The position numbers and the translations under genes were made by a program. Below the pieces are notes generated by a model. That model worked only from the letters and a program-made list of their open reading frames with translations, did not search any database and was not told the DNA's origin. DNA of 64,000 nt from Halorussus salinus (GTDB lineage: Archaea; Halobacteriota; Halobacteria; Halobacteriales; Haladaptataceae). The DNA lies in contig NZ_ML974127.1 of assembly GCF_004765815.2 (NCBI RefSeq), positions 1,218,927 through 1,282,926 of the forward strand. Direction: 5' to 3'. Positions 51,541 to 60,848 of the stretch are shown in pieces (within the stretch, counting starts at the first letter, position 1; the number at the start of each line of letters is the position of its first letter).

Positions 51541-53232
51541 TCAGTCGTGAACCAACACGTCCAGCACGTCGGGACCGTCTCGCTCCAACGCGGCTTCGAG
51601 CGCCGACTCGATTTCGTCCGGTTCCGGGACCAGACGCCCGCGAGCGCCGTGGCTCTTGGCGTTGGCCGGGATGTCCACTGGCGGGTCGAAGTCCATGCCG
51701 ACGAACTCGTGGTCCTCCTCGTCGCCGCCGAGGAGGTCCAGTGTGTTGTCCTTCAGGATGCGGTAGTTGCGGTTGTCGGGAATCACCACCGTCAGATCGA
51801 CCTCCTCGCGCGCCGCCGAGTAGAGCGTCTGGGGGTAGTAGAGGTACGAGCCGTCCCCGATAAATCCAATTACGTCGCGGGGGTCGTCGGTCTGTGACTC
51901 CGCGATGGCCGCGCCGACCGAGGCCGGAAGGCCGTATCCCAGTCCGCCGCCCTTGTTCGAGACGTACTGCTCGGGTTCGAGGTCCCAGCGGGTCAGCATC
52001 GCGTACTTGGCGGTGACGCCCTCGTCCACGATGTAGGCCTCGGGAGCCACGTCTTCCATCGCGTCCACGAGTTCGGCCTTCGAGGCGCGGGGGTCGTCGG
52101 CCGTGTCCTCGCCCATCTCGGCCATCCGGCTCTCGACCATGTTCTTGACCATCTCCACGCGGTCGAGGCGCTCCTCGCGGTCGGTCGCGGTGAGTCGCTT
52201 GCGCAGGGTCTCGGCGAGGTCCCGGAGAACGCGGCCGGGGTCGCCGACGACCGCGGCGTCCGCTGGCTGGTTCTTGCCGACCTGCCACGCGTCGTCGCTG
52301 ACGTGGACGCAGGTCGTGTCCTCCGAGACGAGCGGGCGCTCGTGGCGGGTCAGCGTCGTGTTGGTCGAACAGCCGACGAAGACGAGGTTGTCCGCGCCCA
52401 GCAGGGTCGCCGCGAGGTCCTCGTCCGGCGGAACGTACGACACCCACTGGTCGTGGTCGGTCGGGAAATCGACCTCGCAGGCCAGAATCTCGCCGTGGAC
52501 GCGCGCGCCGGTCGCTTCGGCGAACTCGACTGCGGCCGCCACGGCGTCCGCCCCCGAGCGCGCCACGCCGTCGCCGACGATGAGCGCAACGTCCTCGCTC
52601 GGGTCCGCGAGCAGGTCGGCGGCGCGCTCGATTTGGGCGGGGTCTCCTCGGCCCGCGTCGGGAATCTCGCCCAGTCGCTCGGGGTCGGCGTCGGTCTCGG
52701 CCATCATCACGTCGAGGGGGAGCGCGAGGAAGACCGGACCGGTCGGCGGCGTGAGCGCGACGCGGAACGCCCGGCGGAGCATCGACGGGAGCGCGGATAC
52801 GTCCCCTACCTCGGCGCTCCACTTGGCGAACTCGTCGGCCATGTCCACGAGGTCGCCCGAGAGGATTGGCTCCTCGTGGCGGAAGTCGGTGCTGTGGTTC
52901 CCGGCGGTGACGACCAGCGGCGCGCCCGCCACGCTCGCACCGTAGAGGTTGCCCAGTCCGTGCGCCAGTCCCGGCGCGACGTGGAGGTTCACGACGCCGA
53001 CCGGCGTCACCGAGTCGTCGTGGTGGGAGTGGTATCGGCGCGTGCTGGCGTACCCCGCGGCCATCCCGACCGCCACGTCTTCGTGGAGTCCGAGAACGTA
53101 TTCGAGGTCGCTGTCGCCCAGCGCCGACATGACGGGCAGTTCCGTCGTGCCGGGGTTGCCGAAGACGTGCGTGACGCCGTACTGGTCCAGCGCGTCCACG
53201 AACAGGTCGGCTCCCGTGTATTCGTCGGTCAT
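51541..53232 (-). CDS. Thiamine-diphosphate enzyme (benzoylformate decarboxylase/ALS-like)
   Basis: 563 aa. N-terminal pyrimidine-binding domain with catalytic Glu region 'EYVLGLHEDVAVGMAAGYAS', central domain 'DVALIVGDGVARSGADAVAA', and C-terminal ThDP-binding 'VIGFIGDGSYLYYPQTLYSA' with the following 'VVIPDNRNYRILKDNTL' of the GDG-x-N type. The active site His pair 'NHST' and 'HEEPIL' resembles benzoylformate decarboxylases rather than acetolactate synthases (no ALS-type Lys or regulatory partner). It would decarboxylate an aromatic or branched 2-oxo acid. Unclear substrate. Confidence 0.85.
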   Translation of the reverse strand: MTDEYTGADLFVDALDQYGVTHVFGNPGTTELPVMSALGDSDLEYVLGLHEDVAVGMAAGYASTRRYHSHHDDSVTPVGVVNLHVAPGLAHGLGNLYGASVAGAPLVVTAGNHSTDFRHEEPILSGDLVDMADEFAKWSAEVGDVSALPSMLRRAFRVALTPPTGPVFLALPLDVMMAETDADPERLGEIPDAGRGDPAQIERAADLLADPSEDVALIVGDGVARSGADAVAAAVEFAEATGARVHGEILACEVDFPTDHDQWVSYVPPDEDLAATLLGADNLVFVGCSTNTTLTRHERPLVSEDTTCVHVSDDAWQVGKNQPADAAVVGDPGRVLRDLAETLRKRLTATDREERLDRVEMVKNMVESRMAEMGEDTADDPRASKAELVDAMEDVAPEAYIVDEGVTAKYAMLTRWDLEPEQYVSNKGGGLGYGLPASVGAAIAESQTDDPRDVIGFIGDGSYLYYPQTLYSAAREEVDLTVVIPDNRNYRILKDNTLDLLGGDEEDHEFVGMDFDPPVDIPANAKSHGARGRLVPEPDEIESALEAALERDGPDVLDVLVHD

Positions 53233-53414
53233 ATCGGTGCTTCGTGGGTGTGTGTGAAAGAAGTTGGTCTCCGGAGGTGTGCTTCAGATTCGTGTCGGTC
53301 TCCTCGACGCGCTACTCGACCGAATTCGGCGCGTGCTGGCGTCTGCGCGAACGGATGTGAGCGCACGGCTCGTCGGACGCGGTTTGTCCGACGGTGCGAC
53401 CTCCGTGTCGCGCC

Positions 53415-53481
53415 AATCGCGCGAGGGACGAGTAGCGCAGGCCGAAGGCCGAGCAACGCAGGCGGTTGGGGAGGCGTGAGG
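53415..53481 (+). repeat. Dispersed structured repeat, copy III
   Basis: 'aatcgcgcgagggacga' and 'ggttggggaggcgtgagg' at the ends, with a central 4-bp stem 'ggcc' loop GAA 'ggcc' (53440-53450). Part of the 675-bp gene-free gap between the ThDP enzyme and the transglutaminase operon. Confidence 0.7.
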
Positions 53482-53510
53482 GCCGAGTTGTGCGGTTGCG
53501 GTCTGATAGG

Positions 53511-53569
53511 AGTCGGCAGTAGCTAGCTACTGCGTCTTTTCTTCGAGAACACGCTAGCTACTGCCGACT
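53511..53569. repeat. Perfect 16-bp inverted repeat
   Basis: 'agtcggcagtagctag' (53511-53526) and its exact complement 'ctagctactgccgact' (53554-53569) with a 27-bp spacer containing a T-run 'gtcttttcttc'. Followed by 'cacaggagtca'. It could be a terminator, a small mobile-element remnant or a binding site. Confidence 0.8.
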
Positions 53570-53590
53570 CACAGGAGTCACTGCACAGCA

Positions 53591-53672
53591 CCGCAACCGC
53601 GCCCCGAACCTCCCCGCGTGCGTCTGCGCTCGCACAGCACCGCGAGTGCGAGCGCAGACGCGGCGCGTCCTG
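53591..53672 (+). repeat. Second dispersed motif, copy b, with a 15-bp hairpin
   Basis: Matches 44885-44940: 'ccgcgccccgaacctccccgc' and 'cgcggcgcgtcctg'. Between them is a perfect 15-bp inverted repeat: 53621-53635 with 53646-53660, loop agcaccgcga. The pairing arms are absent in the other copy. Confidence 0.65.
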
Positions 53673-53907
53673 TTGTTCGTGGAGTCAGTCCATCCTGTTG
53701 TTCGTGAAGTCCGGCGCATCCCGTGGTCTGTCCAATCGAGTGCGTTGCGTGATTCGTCCAGTCGAGTGCATCCCGAGGAGACGACCGACCACGCCTCCTG
53801 TCAACAAACGTCGCCTTCCACTAGTCTTTTTACCTGTCTGCGCACAGGTTGCATCCAAGACTTCGCCTCGCCCCGCGGAACCAACGCCAGCCGACCGCTC
53901 TCATCAC

Positions 53908-56900
53908 ATGCCAGACACGCCGCGCTCCCTGTTGCCCGACGACGAACAGTCCCGCGACCGACTCCGCGCCGCGCTCGTGGCCTGTTGCGTTCTCGCGGTT
54001 CTCCTCGCGGGCACGCTCGTCCCCGCGGTCTCGGGCGCGGGACTCGGGAGTTCACCGCTCGGGTCGGTCCTCCCGCAACCGGGCGTCAACCCCTACGGAG
54101 GCTCCCAAGGGACCGGCGGTGCCGCGAGCGGCAGCGGCGGTCTCGGCGCGCTCAACCCCGGCCAGCGAACCGGGGTGGGCGGGTCGCTCGCGGCCGAGAA
54201 CGCGTCGAGCGCCTTCCGGTCCCAGAACGCCGAGACTCACTTCCGAGTCCAGAGTTCGGTGCCGTCCTACTGGCGGACCGGCGCGTACGACACCTACACC
54301 GGGTCGGGGTGGGAGTCGTCGGGCGAGCGCCGACGCTACGACGGCCCGATTCGCGGCGATGGAATCCGAGGCCGAGAGGTCCGGTATCGCGTGACCCTCC
54401 AGCGGTCGGCGACCGCGTTACCGAGCGTCTGGCGCGCGAACTCGCTCCGGACCGGCGAGGCGGGCGACCTCTACGTCACCGACGCGCGGGCCTTCCGGAC
54501 GGGCAGTCCAGTCTCGCCCGGCACGACCTACACCGGTGTCAGTCACCTGCCCGCCCGCGACCCGACCGTCCTGCGCGCCGCGGGGCGGGACTACCCCGGC
54601 GAGGTCGAACGCCGGTACACCGACCTGCCCGGCGACACTGACCGTCGAATCGGCGAGTTCACGGACGAACTGACCGCGGACTCGACTTCGGCCTACGAGG
54701 AGGCCCGGCGCATCGAGTCGTGGCTCGAATCGAACAAGGACTACTCGCTGAACGTCTCGGAACCCGCGGGCGAGGACGTGGCCTCGCAGTTCGTCTTCGA
54801 CATGGAGTCGGGCTACTGCGAGTACTTCGCCACCTCGATGACCGTGATGTTGCGCTCCCAAGACATCCCCGCCCGGTACGTCGTGGGCTACTCGACGGGC
54901 CAGTCGGTCGGCGAGAACACCTACGAGGTCCGCGGGATGAACGCCCACGCGTGGGTCGAGGCGTACTTCCCCGACGTTGGGTGGGTCCGGTTCGACCCGA
55001 CACCGGGGAGCGAGCGCCTCGCGACCGAGCGGCAGGCGTTGGCCAACCAGACCGACGCGAGTCCGAGCGACTACTCGCCGACCGAGACCGGCAGTCCCGG
55101 CGAGCGGTTCTCCGCGAACGAGTCGAACGCGACGAACGGCGGGGACACCACCGCGACCACGGGAGCGCCCGGCGAGTCGGGCACCGCGACTTCGAGCGGC
55201 GAGACGCCGGACGACGAGACGCCCGACCAGACCCCGCCGGACAGCCGGACCCCCACGGCTTCGACGCCGACCGACGGCGCGGGTGCCACGACCGACGGAA
55301 CCGCCGAGGGCGAGCGACCCGGTTCGACGACCGACGGGACGACCCGAGGAGACCCGACCACCCGACCCGAGCAGACCACGCAAGCCGAGGAGACGACCCG
55401 AACCGACGCCACCGGCCGGTACGCCGTCAGAATCAATCGTACGCCGGTCCCCGGCGCGACGGTGGAAGTGACGGTCACGGACGACGGGGACTCCGCAATC
55501 GGCGTCCCGGTCGCGTTCAACGGGAAGCAAGTGGGTCGGACCGACACCGAAGGCACCGTGACCGGCCGCGTCCCCTACGCCGAGAATCTGCGGATAGCCG
55601 TCGGAGAGCGGGCCGACGACGACCCGACGCGACTCGCCGGACCGCCCGCGTCGGTCTCCGACGCGGTGCTGTCGCTCGCGGACCCGCCGCCGCGCTCGTT
55701 CGCTGACGTGCCGACACGCTCGCTCACGGACCCGCCGCCGCGCTCGTCGTCCTCGCCGTCGCGCGCCGTCGCTCTCGCGGCCGACAACGAGACCAACGGC
55801 ACCGAGTACGCGCTGGCGACGAACGCCTCGCTCGCGGTGTCGGGCGACGTGGCGACGGGAAGCGAGGTCGTCGTGACCGCGACCGTCGAGGGCGTGCCGG
55901 TCCGGAACGCCGAGGTGCGCCTCGGCGACGAGGAGGTCGGCACCACGAACCGGAAGGGCCGACTCCGGGTCGAACTTCCCCAATCGCCGGGCAACGTCAC
56001 GCTCGCGGTCTCTCGCGGGTCGGTCTCGGGCGAGCGCACGCTCTCGCTCCCGCGACTGGAACTCGCCGCCGAACCCCAGTTCCCGCTCGCGCTCCCCGGC
56101 ACCCAAATCGAGGTCAGCGCGACGTACGGCGGGGAACCGCTGACGAACGCCACGGTCGCGGTCGCTGGGACCCGGAAATCGACCGGCATCGACGGCGCGG
56201 CGACGGCTTCGCTCCCGCTCCAGCGGCAGGCCGAGGTCGTCGTCACCGCCGAGGGCCAGACCCGCCGGGCGACCGTCTCGGGACTGCTGGTCAACCTCGC
56301 GGGAGTTCTGGGCGGCGTCGCGCTCGTCGTCGGCGGTCTCGCGTTCGCGGGCTACCGCCGAGGAGTGACGCCGCGAACCCTCGCCGGTGCGCTCGCCCGA
56401 GCGATGGGGGCGATTCCCGGCCTCGCGCTCGCGGCGCTGTTCGGCGCGGCCGACCGCCTCGCGTGGGCCATCGAGACTGTCGCCGACGCCCTCCGGGACC
56501 TCGCGGCGGGCAGGACGACCGTCTCGGAACTCCTCGGGCGACTGCGGGCGTGGCTCCGCGAGCGCACGGGGAATCTGCGTCTCGGGTCCGTGCGGTCGCT
56601 CGGCGGCGGGTCGGCGACCGGGACCGGCGAGTCCGGCCCCGACGACGCCGAGGAGGCCGACTCCTACCGCACTCTCAGGGAGGCGTGGGCGACGTTCCTC
56701 CGCGTCGTCTCGGTCCGGCGGCCCGGAGCCTCGACGCCCGGCGAGTTGGCTGACCACGCGGTCCGCGAGGACGGCCTGCCGCCCGGCGCGGTCGCCACCT
56801 TGCGCGACGCCTTCCGGGACGTGGAGTACGGCGCGCGCTCGCCGACCGACAGGCTGGCCCGCGTCGAGGAGGCCGCCGACGCCATCGAGCGCGCGGCCCG

Positions 56901-56976
56901 CGAGGAGGGCGAGCGCGACGGCTCGGGCGCGTCCGGTCCGGACGCGCCCGACGCGGGTCCGGGAGGTGACGACTGA
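53908..56976 (+). CDS. Transglutaminase-like membrane protein (DUF3488/DUF4129 type)
   Basis: 1022 aa from the ATG at 53908. One N-terminal membrane segment (about 22-46). Transglutaminase core with catalytic Cys in 'MESGYCEYFATSMTV' (about residue 312), His in 'VRGMNAHAWVEAYF' and Asp in 'VGWVRFDPTPG'. A long Ser/Thr/Pro/Gly disordered region with many 'TTD' repeats follows (about 380-520), then Ig-like strands, two further membrane segments (about 795-815 and 835-855), and a C-terminal DUF4129-type helix domain 'YRTLREAWATFLRVVSV'. Partners with DUF58 and MoxR genes in many archaea. The gene overlaps the next (TGATG). Confidence 0.85.
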   Translation: MPDTPRSLLPDDEQSRDRLRAALVACCVLAVLLAGTLVPAVSGAGLGSSPLGSVLPQPGVNPYGGSQGTGGAASGSGGLGALNPGQRTGVGGSLAAENASSAFRSQNAETHFRVQSSVPSYWRTGAYDTYTGSGWESSGERRRYDGPIRGDGIRGREVRYRVTLQRSATALPSVWRANSLRTGEAGDLYVTDARAFRTGSPVSPGTTYTGVSHLPARDPTVLRAAGRDYPGEVERRYTDLPGDTDRRIGEFTDELTADSTSAYEEARRIESWLESNKDYSLNVSEPAGEDVASQFVFDMESGYCEYFATSMTVMLRSQDIPARYVVGYSTGQSVGENTYEVRGMNAHAWVEAYFPDVGWVRFDPTPGSERLATERQALANQTDASPSDYSPTETGSPGERFSANESNATNGGDTTATTGAPGESGTATSSGETPDDETPDQTPPDSRTPTASTPTDGAGATTDGTAEGERPGSTTDGTTRGDPTTRPEQTTQAEETTRTDATGRYAVRINRTPVPGATVEVTVTDDGDSAIGVPVAFNGKQVGRTDTEGTVTGRVPYAENLRIAVGERADDDPTRLAGPPASVSDAVLSLADPPPRSFADVPTRSLTDPPPRSSSSPSRAVALAADNETNGTEYALATNASLAVSGDVATGSEVVVTATVEGVPVRNAEVRLGDEEVGTTNRKGRLRVELPQSPGNVTLAVSRGSVSGERTLSLPRLELAAEPQFPLALPGTQIEVSATYGGEPLTNATVAVAGTRKSTGIDGAATASLPLQRQAEVVVTAEGQTRRATVSGLLVNLAGVLGGVALVVGGLAFAGYRRGVTPRTLAGALARAMGAIPGLALAALFGAADRLAWAIETVADALRDLAAGRTTVSELLGRLRAWLRERTGNLRLGSVRSLGGGSATGTGESGPDDAEEADSYRTLREAWATFLRVVSVRRPGASTPGELADHAVREDGLPPGAVATLRDAFRDVEYGARSPTDRLARVEEAADAIERAAREEGERDGSGASGPDAPDAGPGGDD

Positions 56977-57674
56977 TGCGCGCTCGACTCGTCGGCGGTC
57001 TCGGCGCGCTGGCGACTCTGCTGGCGGCCGCGGTCCTCGTCGCGCCCGGTCTCACCGACCCGCTGACGGCGGCGCTGTCGGTCGTCGAGTCCCGAGACCC
57101 GCGGCGACTCCTGTTGCTCCTCGGACTCGCCGTCGGAACCTACGCGGCGTGGACCGCCCGCGGGACCTCTTCCGAGCGCGCGCCGACCGAGGGTCCGGCC
57201 GCCAGATTCGCGGGCGGCGACCGCCCCGAGCGCGCGAGCGCGGCCGACCGCACCCGGACCGGCGAAGCCTTCGACGCGCGGGTCGAGGCGGCCTGTGCGG
57301 GCGACGAGCGCGCACTCCGGGCAGTCGAGTCGAATCTCGCGGACGCCGCCGCGAGCGCCTACGCCCGCCGGGCCGACTGCCCGCCCGACGAGGCCGAGTC
57401 GGCAGTCGCCACCGGCGCGTGGACAGAGGAGCGGACCGCCGCGGCACTCCTCGGCGACGAGTCGGGTCCGCACTTCTCGCTGGTCGCTCGCCTGCGGGCG
57501 TGGCTGGACCCGGCCGCCGAGCGACGGCGGCGCGTCGAGCGCACCGTCGAAGCGGTCGGGCGCGTGTTGGACGACGAGCGAGACGCGGGCGACGGTCTCG
57601 CGGGCGGGAGCCTCGCCGCGGACGAACGCGCCGGAACCGAACCCGGCGCGTCCGGCGCGGGAGGTGACGCGTGA
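56976..57674 (+). CDS. DUF7269-type membrane protein of the transglutaminase/DUF58 operon
   Basis: 232 aa. Two N-terminal membrane segments (about 5-28 and 42-62), then a cytoplasmic helical domain ('ARVEAACAGDERALRAVESN', 'ATGAWTEERTAAALLGDE', 'LRAWLDPAAERRRRVERTV') and an acidic disordered tail. It overlaps both neighbours by one to four bases, so co-translation is likely. Known only as a small conserved component of haloarchaeal MoxR/DUF58 clusters; the DUF number is from memory. Confidence 0.75.
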   Translation: MRARLVGGLGALATLLAAAVLVAPGLTDPLTAALSVVESRDPRRLLLLLGLAVGTYAAWTARGTSSERAPTEGPAARFAGGDRPERASAADRTRTGEAFDARVEAACAGDERALRAVESNLADAAASAYARRADCPPDEAESAVATGAWTEERTAAALLGDESGPHFSLVARLRAWLDPAAERRRRVERTVEAVGRVLDDERDAGDGLAGGSLAADERAGTEPGASGAGGDA

Positions 57675-59143
57675 CCCGAACTCGCGTCCCGCGGTGGCGC
57701 GGCGCGCTGGCCGGGACGCTCCTGTTGACGACGCTGGGCCTGCTGTACGCCGAGGCGCGACTGTTCGCGGCCGCCGCGATTCCGCTGGCCTACGTCGCCG
57801 TCGGCGCGCTGTCGTCGCTGTCGGGCGCGTCGGAACCCGAGATAGAGCGCGCCCTCGCGCCGAGCAGTCCGCCGCCGGGCGGCGAGGTCGAGGTGACGCT
57901 GACGGTGCGCAATTTGGGCGAGTCGGCGCTCGCGGACGTGCGCGTCGTGGACGGCGTGCCCGACGAACTGGTGGTGAGTTCGGGGTCACCGCGGGCGGCG
58001 TTCGCGCTCCGGCCCGGCGAAGAGCGGACGCTCTCGTACTCGGTCGTCGCCAAGCGCGGCGAGTACGAGTTCGGCGACCCCGCGGTCCGAGCGCGGACGA
58101 CCAGCGCGACCGACCGGGTGACGACCGCGGTCGAAGCGTCGGGCGAGACGACCCTCTCGTGTACGCGGTCGGTCGCGGACCCGCCGTTCGGGCGGGCCTC
58201 GCCGCGCCGGGTCGGGACCCACACCACCGACTCGGGCGGCGAGGGAATCGAGTTCCACTCGACGCGCGAGTACCGACCGGGCGACCCCATCAGTCGCATC
58301 GACTGGCGGCGCTTCGCCAAGTCGGGCGAGTTGACCACGGTCCGGTTCCGCGAGGAGCGCGCGGCCAGAACCGTCGTCGTGGTTGACGCCCGGCCGGTCG
58401 CCCGGACGACGCCGAGCGCGGCCTACCCCAACGGCGCGGCGCTGGCGACCTACGCCGGAGAACGACTCTACGACGCGCTGACCGGCGCTGGCGTGGCGAC
58501 GAGCGTCACCGCGGTCGGTCTCGACGCCGACGACGTGACCGGCGACTTCCCGGCCGACGACCTGCCGTGGGCCGACGCCGACGGGCCGGGGAGCGCGCGC
58601 CTCGTCTTCGACGCGGCGGGGCGGGCGGCCGACCGCGACGACTCCGGTCACGTCCCGACCGACGGAACCGACCCGCTCGACCGTCCGGCGGTGACGGCTT
58701 CCGGCGGCGACTCGGCTAGCGGGGCGGATGCCGGGCCGAGTCGAGTCGCCGCGACCGCGGATGGAGGCCACCCGACGGGCGGCCAGCCAGCCGAGTCGCC
58801 GGGCGACGCGACGACGCGGCGACTCCTCGCGCGCCTGCCCGCCGACGCGCAGGTCGTCCTCGTCTCGCCCGTGGCCGACGACTGGCCGCGGTCGCTCGCC
58901 GAATCGCTGTCCGCGCGCGGCCACGACCTCGTGGTGTTGAGTCCCGACGTAGCGGGCGATTCGACCGGCGAATCCGCCCAGTCGGGGAGCGCGACCGGCG
59001 ACTCGCCCGGCCGGGCGGTCGCCGCGACGCGCCGCGCGATGCGGCTCTGGGACCTCCGGACCGCCGGGGCGACGACGGTCGATTGGGACGTGGACGACCC
59101 GCTCGGTATCGCGCTCGAACGCTCGCTGCGGAGGCTCCTCTGA
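57671..59143 (+). CDS. DUF58 domain-containing membrane protein
   Basis: 490 aa, GTG start. Two N-terminal membrane segments (about 10-52), CARDB-like Ig strand 'EVEVTLTVRNLGESALADVR', then the DUF58 signature 'FHSTREYRPGDPISRIDWRR' with 'FAKSGELTTVRFREERAART' (about residues 195-235). The C-terminal part is a VWA-like fold interrupted by a Ser/Gly-rich insert (about 315-390). DUF58 proteins are the usual partners of MoxR ATPases. Flanked by overlapping genes. Confidence 0.88.
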   Translation: MTRTRVPRWRGALAGTLLLTTLGLLYAEARLFAAAAIPLAYVAVGALSSLSGASEPEIERALAPSSPPPGGEVEVTLTVRNLGESALADVRVVDGVPDELVVSSGSPRAAFALRPGEERTLSYSVVAKRGEYEFGDPAVRARTTSATDRVTTAVEASGETTLSCTRSVADPPFGRASPRRVGTHTTDSGGEGIEFHSTREYRPGDPISRIDWRRFAKSGELTTVRFREERAARTVVVVDARPVARTTPSAAYPNGAALATYAGERLYDALTGAGVATSVTAVGLDADDVTGDFPADDLPWADADGPGSARLVFDAAGRAADRDDSGHVPTDGTDPLDRPAVTASGGDSASGADAGPSRVAATADGGHPTGGQPAESPGDATTRRLLARLPADAQVVLVSPVADDWPRSLAESLSARGHDLVVLSPDVAGDSTGESAQSGSATGDSPGRAVAATRRAMRLWDLRTAGATTVDWDVDDPLGIALERSLRRLL

Positions 59144-59145
59144 CC

Positions 59146-60777
59146 ATGATAGACGAACACGACGACCCGACGGACCTCTCGGAGACGAACTGGACGCCGA
59201 CGACGGCGAGCAGTGCGGTCGTGCTACTCGGTACCGCGGGCGGTGTCGCGGCCCTGACCGCGACGGTCGGAGTCGTGAAGGGCGCGCTCGCGGCCGCGGC
59301 GGGTGCGGTCTGTCTCGCGGCGGCGCTCTGGTTGCTGACGTGGGACGACTGGCGCGTGCCCGCGAGGCTGGCGGCGAGCCTCTTGGTCGTCCCGGCGGGC
59401 GCGGCGATAGCGGCGGGCGTCGGCTACGAGACGCTGGTCGCGTTCGCGCGGTCGTTTCCCGCGTCGTCACCGACGCGGGTGGTCGGCGAGAGCCTCCGGA
59501 TTCTGGGCGTGCTGGCGGTTCTGGTGGGAAGTACGGTCGCCGTACTCGGCGCGGCCGCGTCGGTGCGGAGCGTCGCCACCTCGCGGAGTCTCTCGCAACT
59601 CCTCGACGCGGCGAACCGCGTGACGGTCCCGCCGCTGTTGCTGTCGCTCGCGCTCGGCGGCCACGCGGTCCTGACGAACTTCGACGTTGGGTTGGCCGGA
59701 ATCGTCGGCGATTTCGTGAGCGAGGCGACCGAGTGGCTGCTCGCGCCCTCGGGCGACGGGATTCACCTGTTGTCGTTCGTCCTGCTCGCGGTGGCGGCGA
59801 CGCTCGCCAGCTATCTCGCGGTCCGCGACCTGCCGACCGAGGAGCTAGCGGGCGAGGCGGCGATAGCCGACGTGCGGGTCGCCGACATCGCGGCGGGGCT
59901 TCGGCGCACGCTCGGCCGCCTCGCCGGTGTCGGCTTGCTCGCGCTCCCGGTCGCGTTCCTCGTCGAGGCCGCGGCTTCGGTGTCGGCCGGTCCGGCGGTC
60001 CCGCCCGAGTCGGTCCGGTCGGGTCTCCTCGTCGTCACCGGCTCGGCGGGCCTCCGAAGCCTGCTGTGGTGGGTCGCGCTCGTCGCGGGCGCGCTGGCGG
60101 CCGTCGCGGCGCTGGTCCGACGCTCGTCGCGGGCGGAGACCGACGAGCTACTGGTCGGCTACGCGCCGTTCCTCGCCGGACTGACCGTCGTCGCGGGGGT
60201 CCGGGTCGCCCACCGCCCGCTGTTGGACGCGCTGGTCGGGTTCGTCGCCGGGCGACTCGACGCGCCGCTCGCGGGGCAGTTCCGGGACCTCTCGGGGAGC
60301 GTCGTGACCTTCTACGGGAGCGAGACGGTCGTCCTCGGGTTGACCGCGGGACTCCTCTTGCTCGCGGTGGCGGGCGTCTTCGCGCTCTGGGTCGCGTTCG
60401 CGGTCGGGTTCGTCACCGACCGGGTGGCCGGTCCGGCGCTCGCGGGCGGCGGCCTGTTCGTCGCCGCGGCGTTCGCCGGGACCGTGAGCGCCCCGACGTG
60501 GCTGGTGTTCGGGTCGCTGGTCGCCGCGTTGGTGGTTTGGGACGCCGGGGAGTTCGCGGCGACGCTCGGCTCGGAGGTCGGCCGCCGCGCGCCGACCCGG
60601 CGCGTCGAGTTACTCCACGCGCTCGGCGCGCTCGCGGTCGGGACCTGCGGGGCGCTCGCGGCCGGTGCGCTCGCGTGGGGCCTGCCCGCCGGGGGCAGAG
60701 GCGAGACGGGCGGCCTGTCGGTCGCGCTGTTGGCCGCCGTCGCTGGCGTGGTCCTGTTGGTGACGGCGCTACGGTGA
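59146..60777 (+). CDS. Polytopic membrane protein of the DUF58 operon (DUF7519-type)
   Basis: 543 aa from the ATG at 59146. At least twelve hydrophobic segments distributed over the length, with short hydrophilic loops; small acidic N-terminus. The 'RDLPTEELAGEAAIADVRVA' loop (about 225-245) is the longest. No transporter signature is recognised. It is two bases after the DUF58 gene and last in the operon, and likely forms the membrane part of the complex handled by MoxR. Confidence 0.78.
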   Translation: MIDEHDDPTDLSETNWTPTTASSAVVLLGTAGGVAALTATVGVVKGALAAAAGAVCLAAALWLLTWDDWRVPARLAASLLVVPAGAAIAAGVGYETLVAFARSFPASSPTRVVGESLRILGVLAVLVGSTVAVLGAAASVRSVATSRSLSQLLDAANRVTVPPLLLSLALGGHAVLTNFDVGLAGIVGDFVSEATEWLLAPSGDGIHLLSFVLLAVAATLASYLAVRDLPTEELAGEAAIADVRVADIAAGLRRTLGRLAGVGLLALPVAFLVEAAASVSAGPAVPPESVRSGLLVVTGSAGLRSLLWWVALVAGALAAVAALVRRSSRAETDELLVGYAPFLAGLTVVAGVRVAHRPLLDALVGFVAGRLDAPLAGQFRDLSGSVVTFYGSETVVLGLTAGLLLLAVAGVFALWVAFAVGFVTDRVAGPALAGGGLFVAAAFAGTVSAPTWLVFGSLVAALVVWDAGEFAATLGSEVGRRAPTRRVELLHALGALAVGTCGALAAGALAWGLPAGGRGETGGLSVALLAAVAGVVLLVTALR

Positions 60778-60848
60778 TTTCACCGTGCTAAAAGAGGTTT
60801 ACAGATTGCTCGAAGAACTGCGGAGTTCGTTCCGCTCGGCGAGACCGT

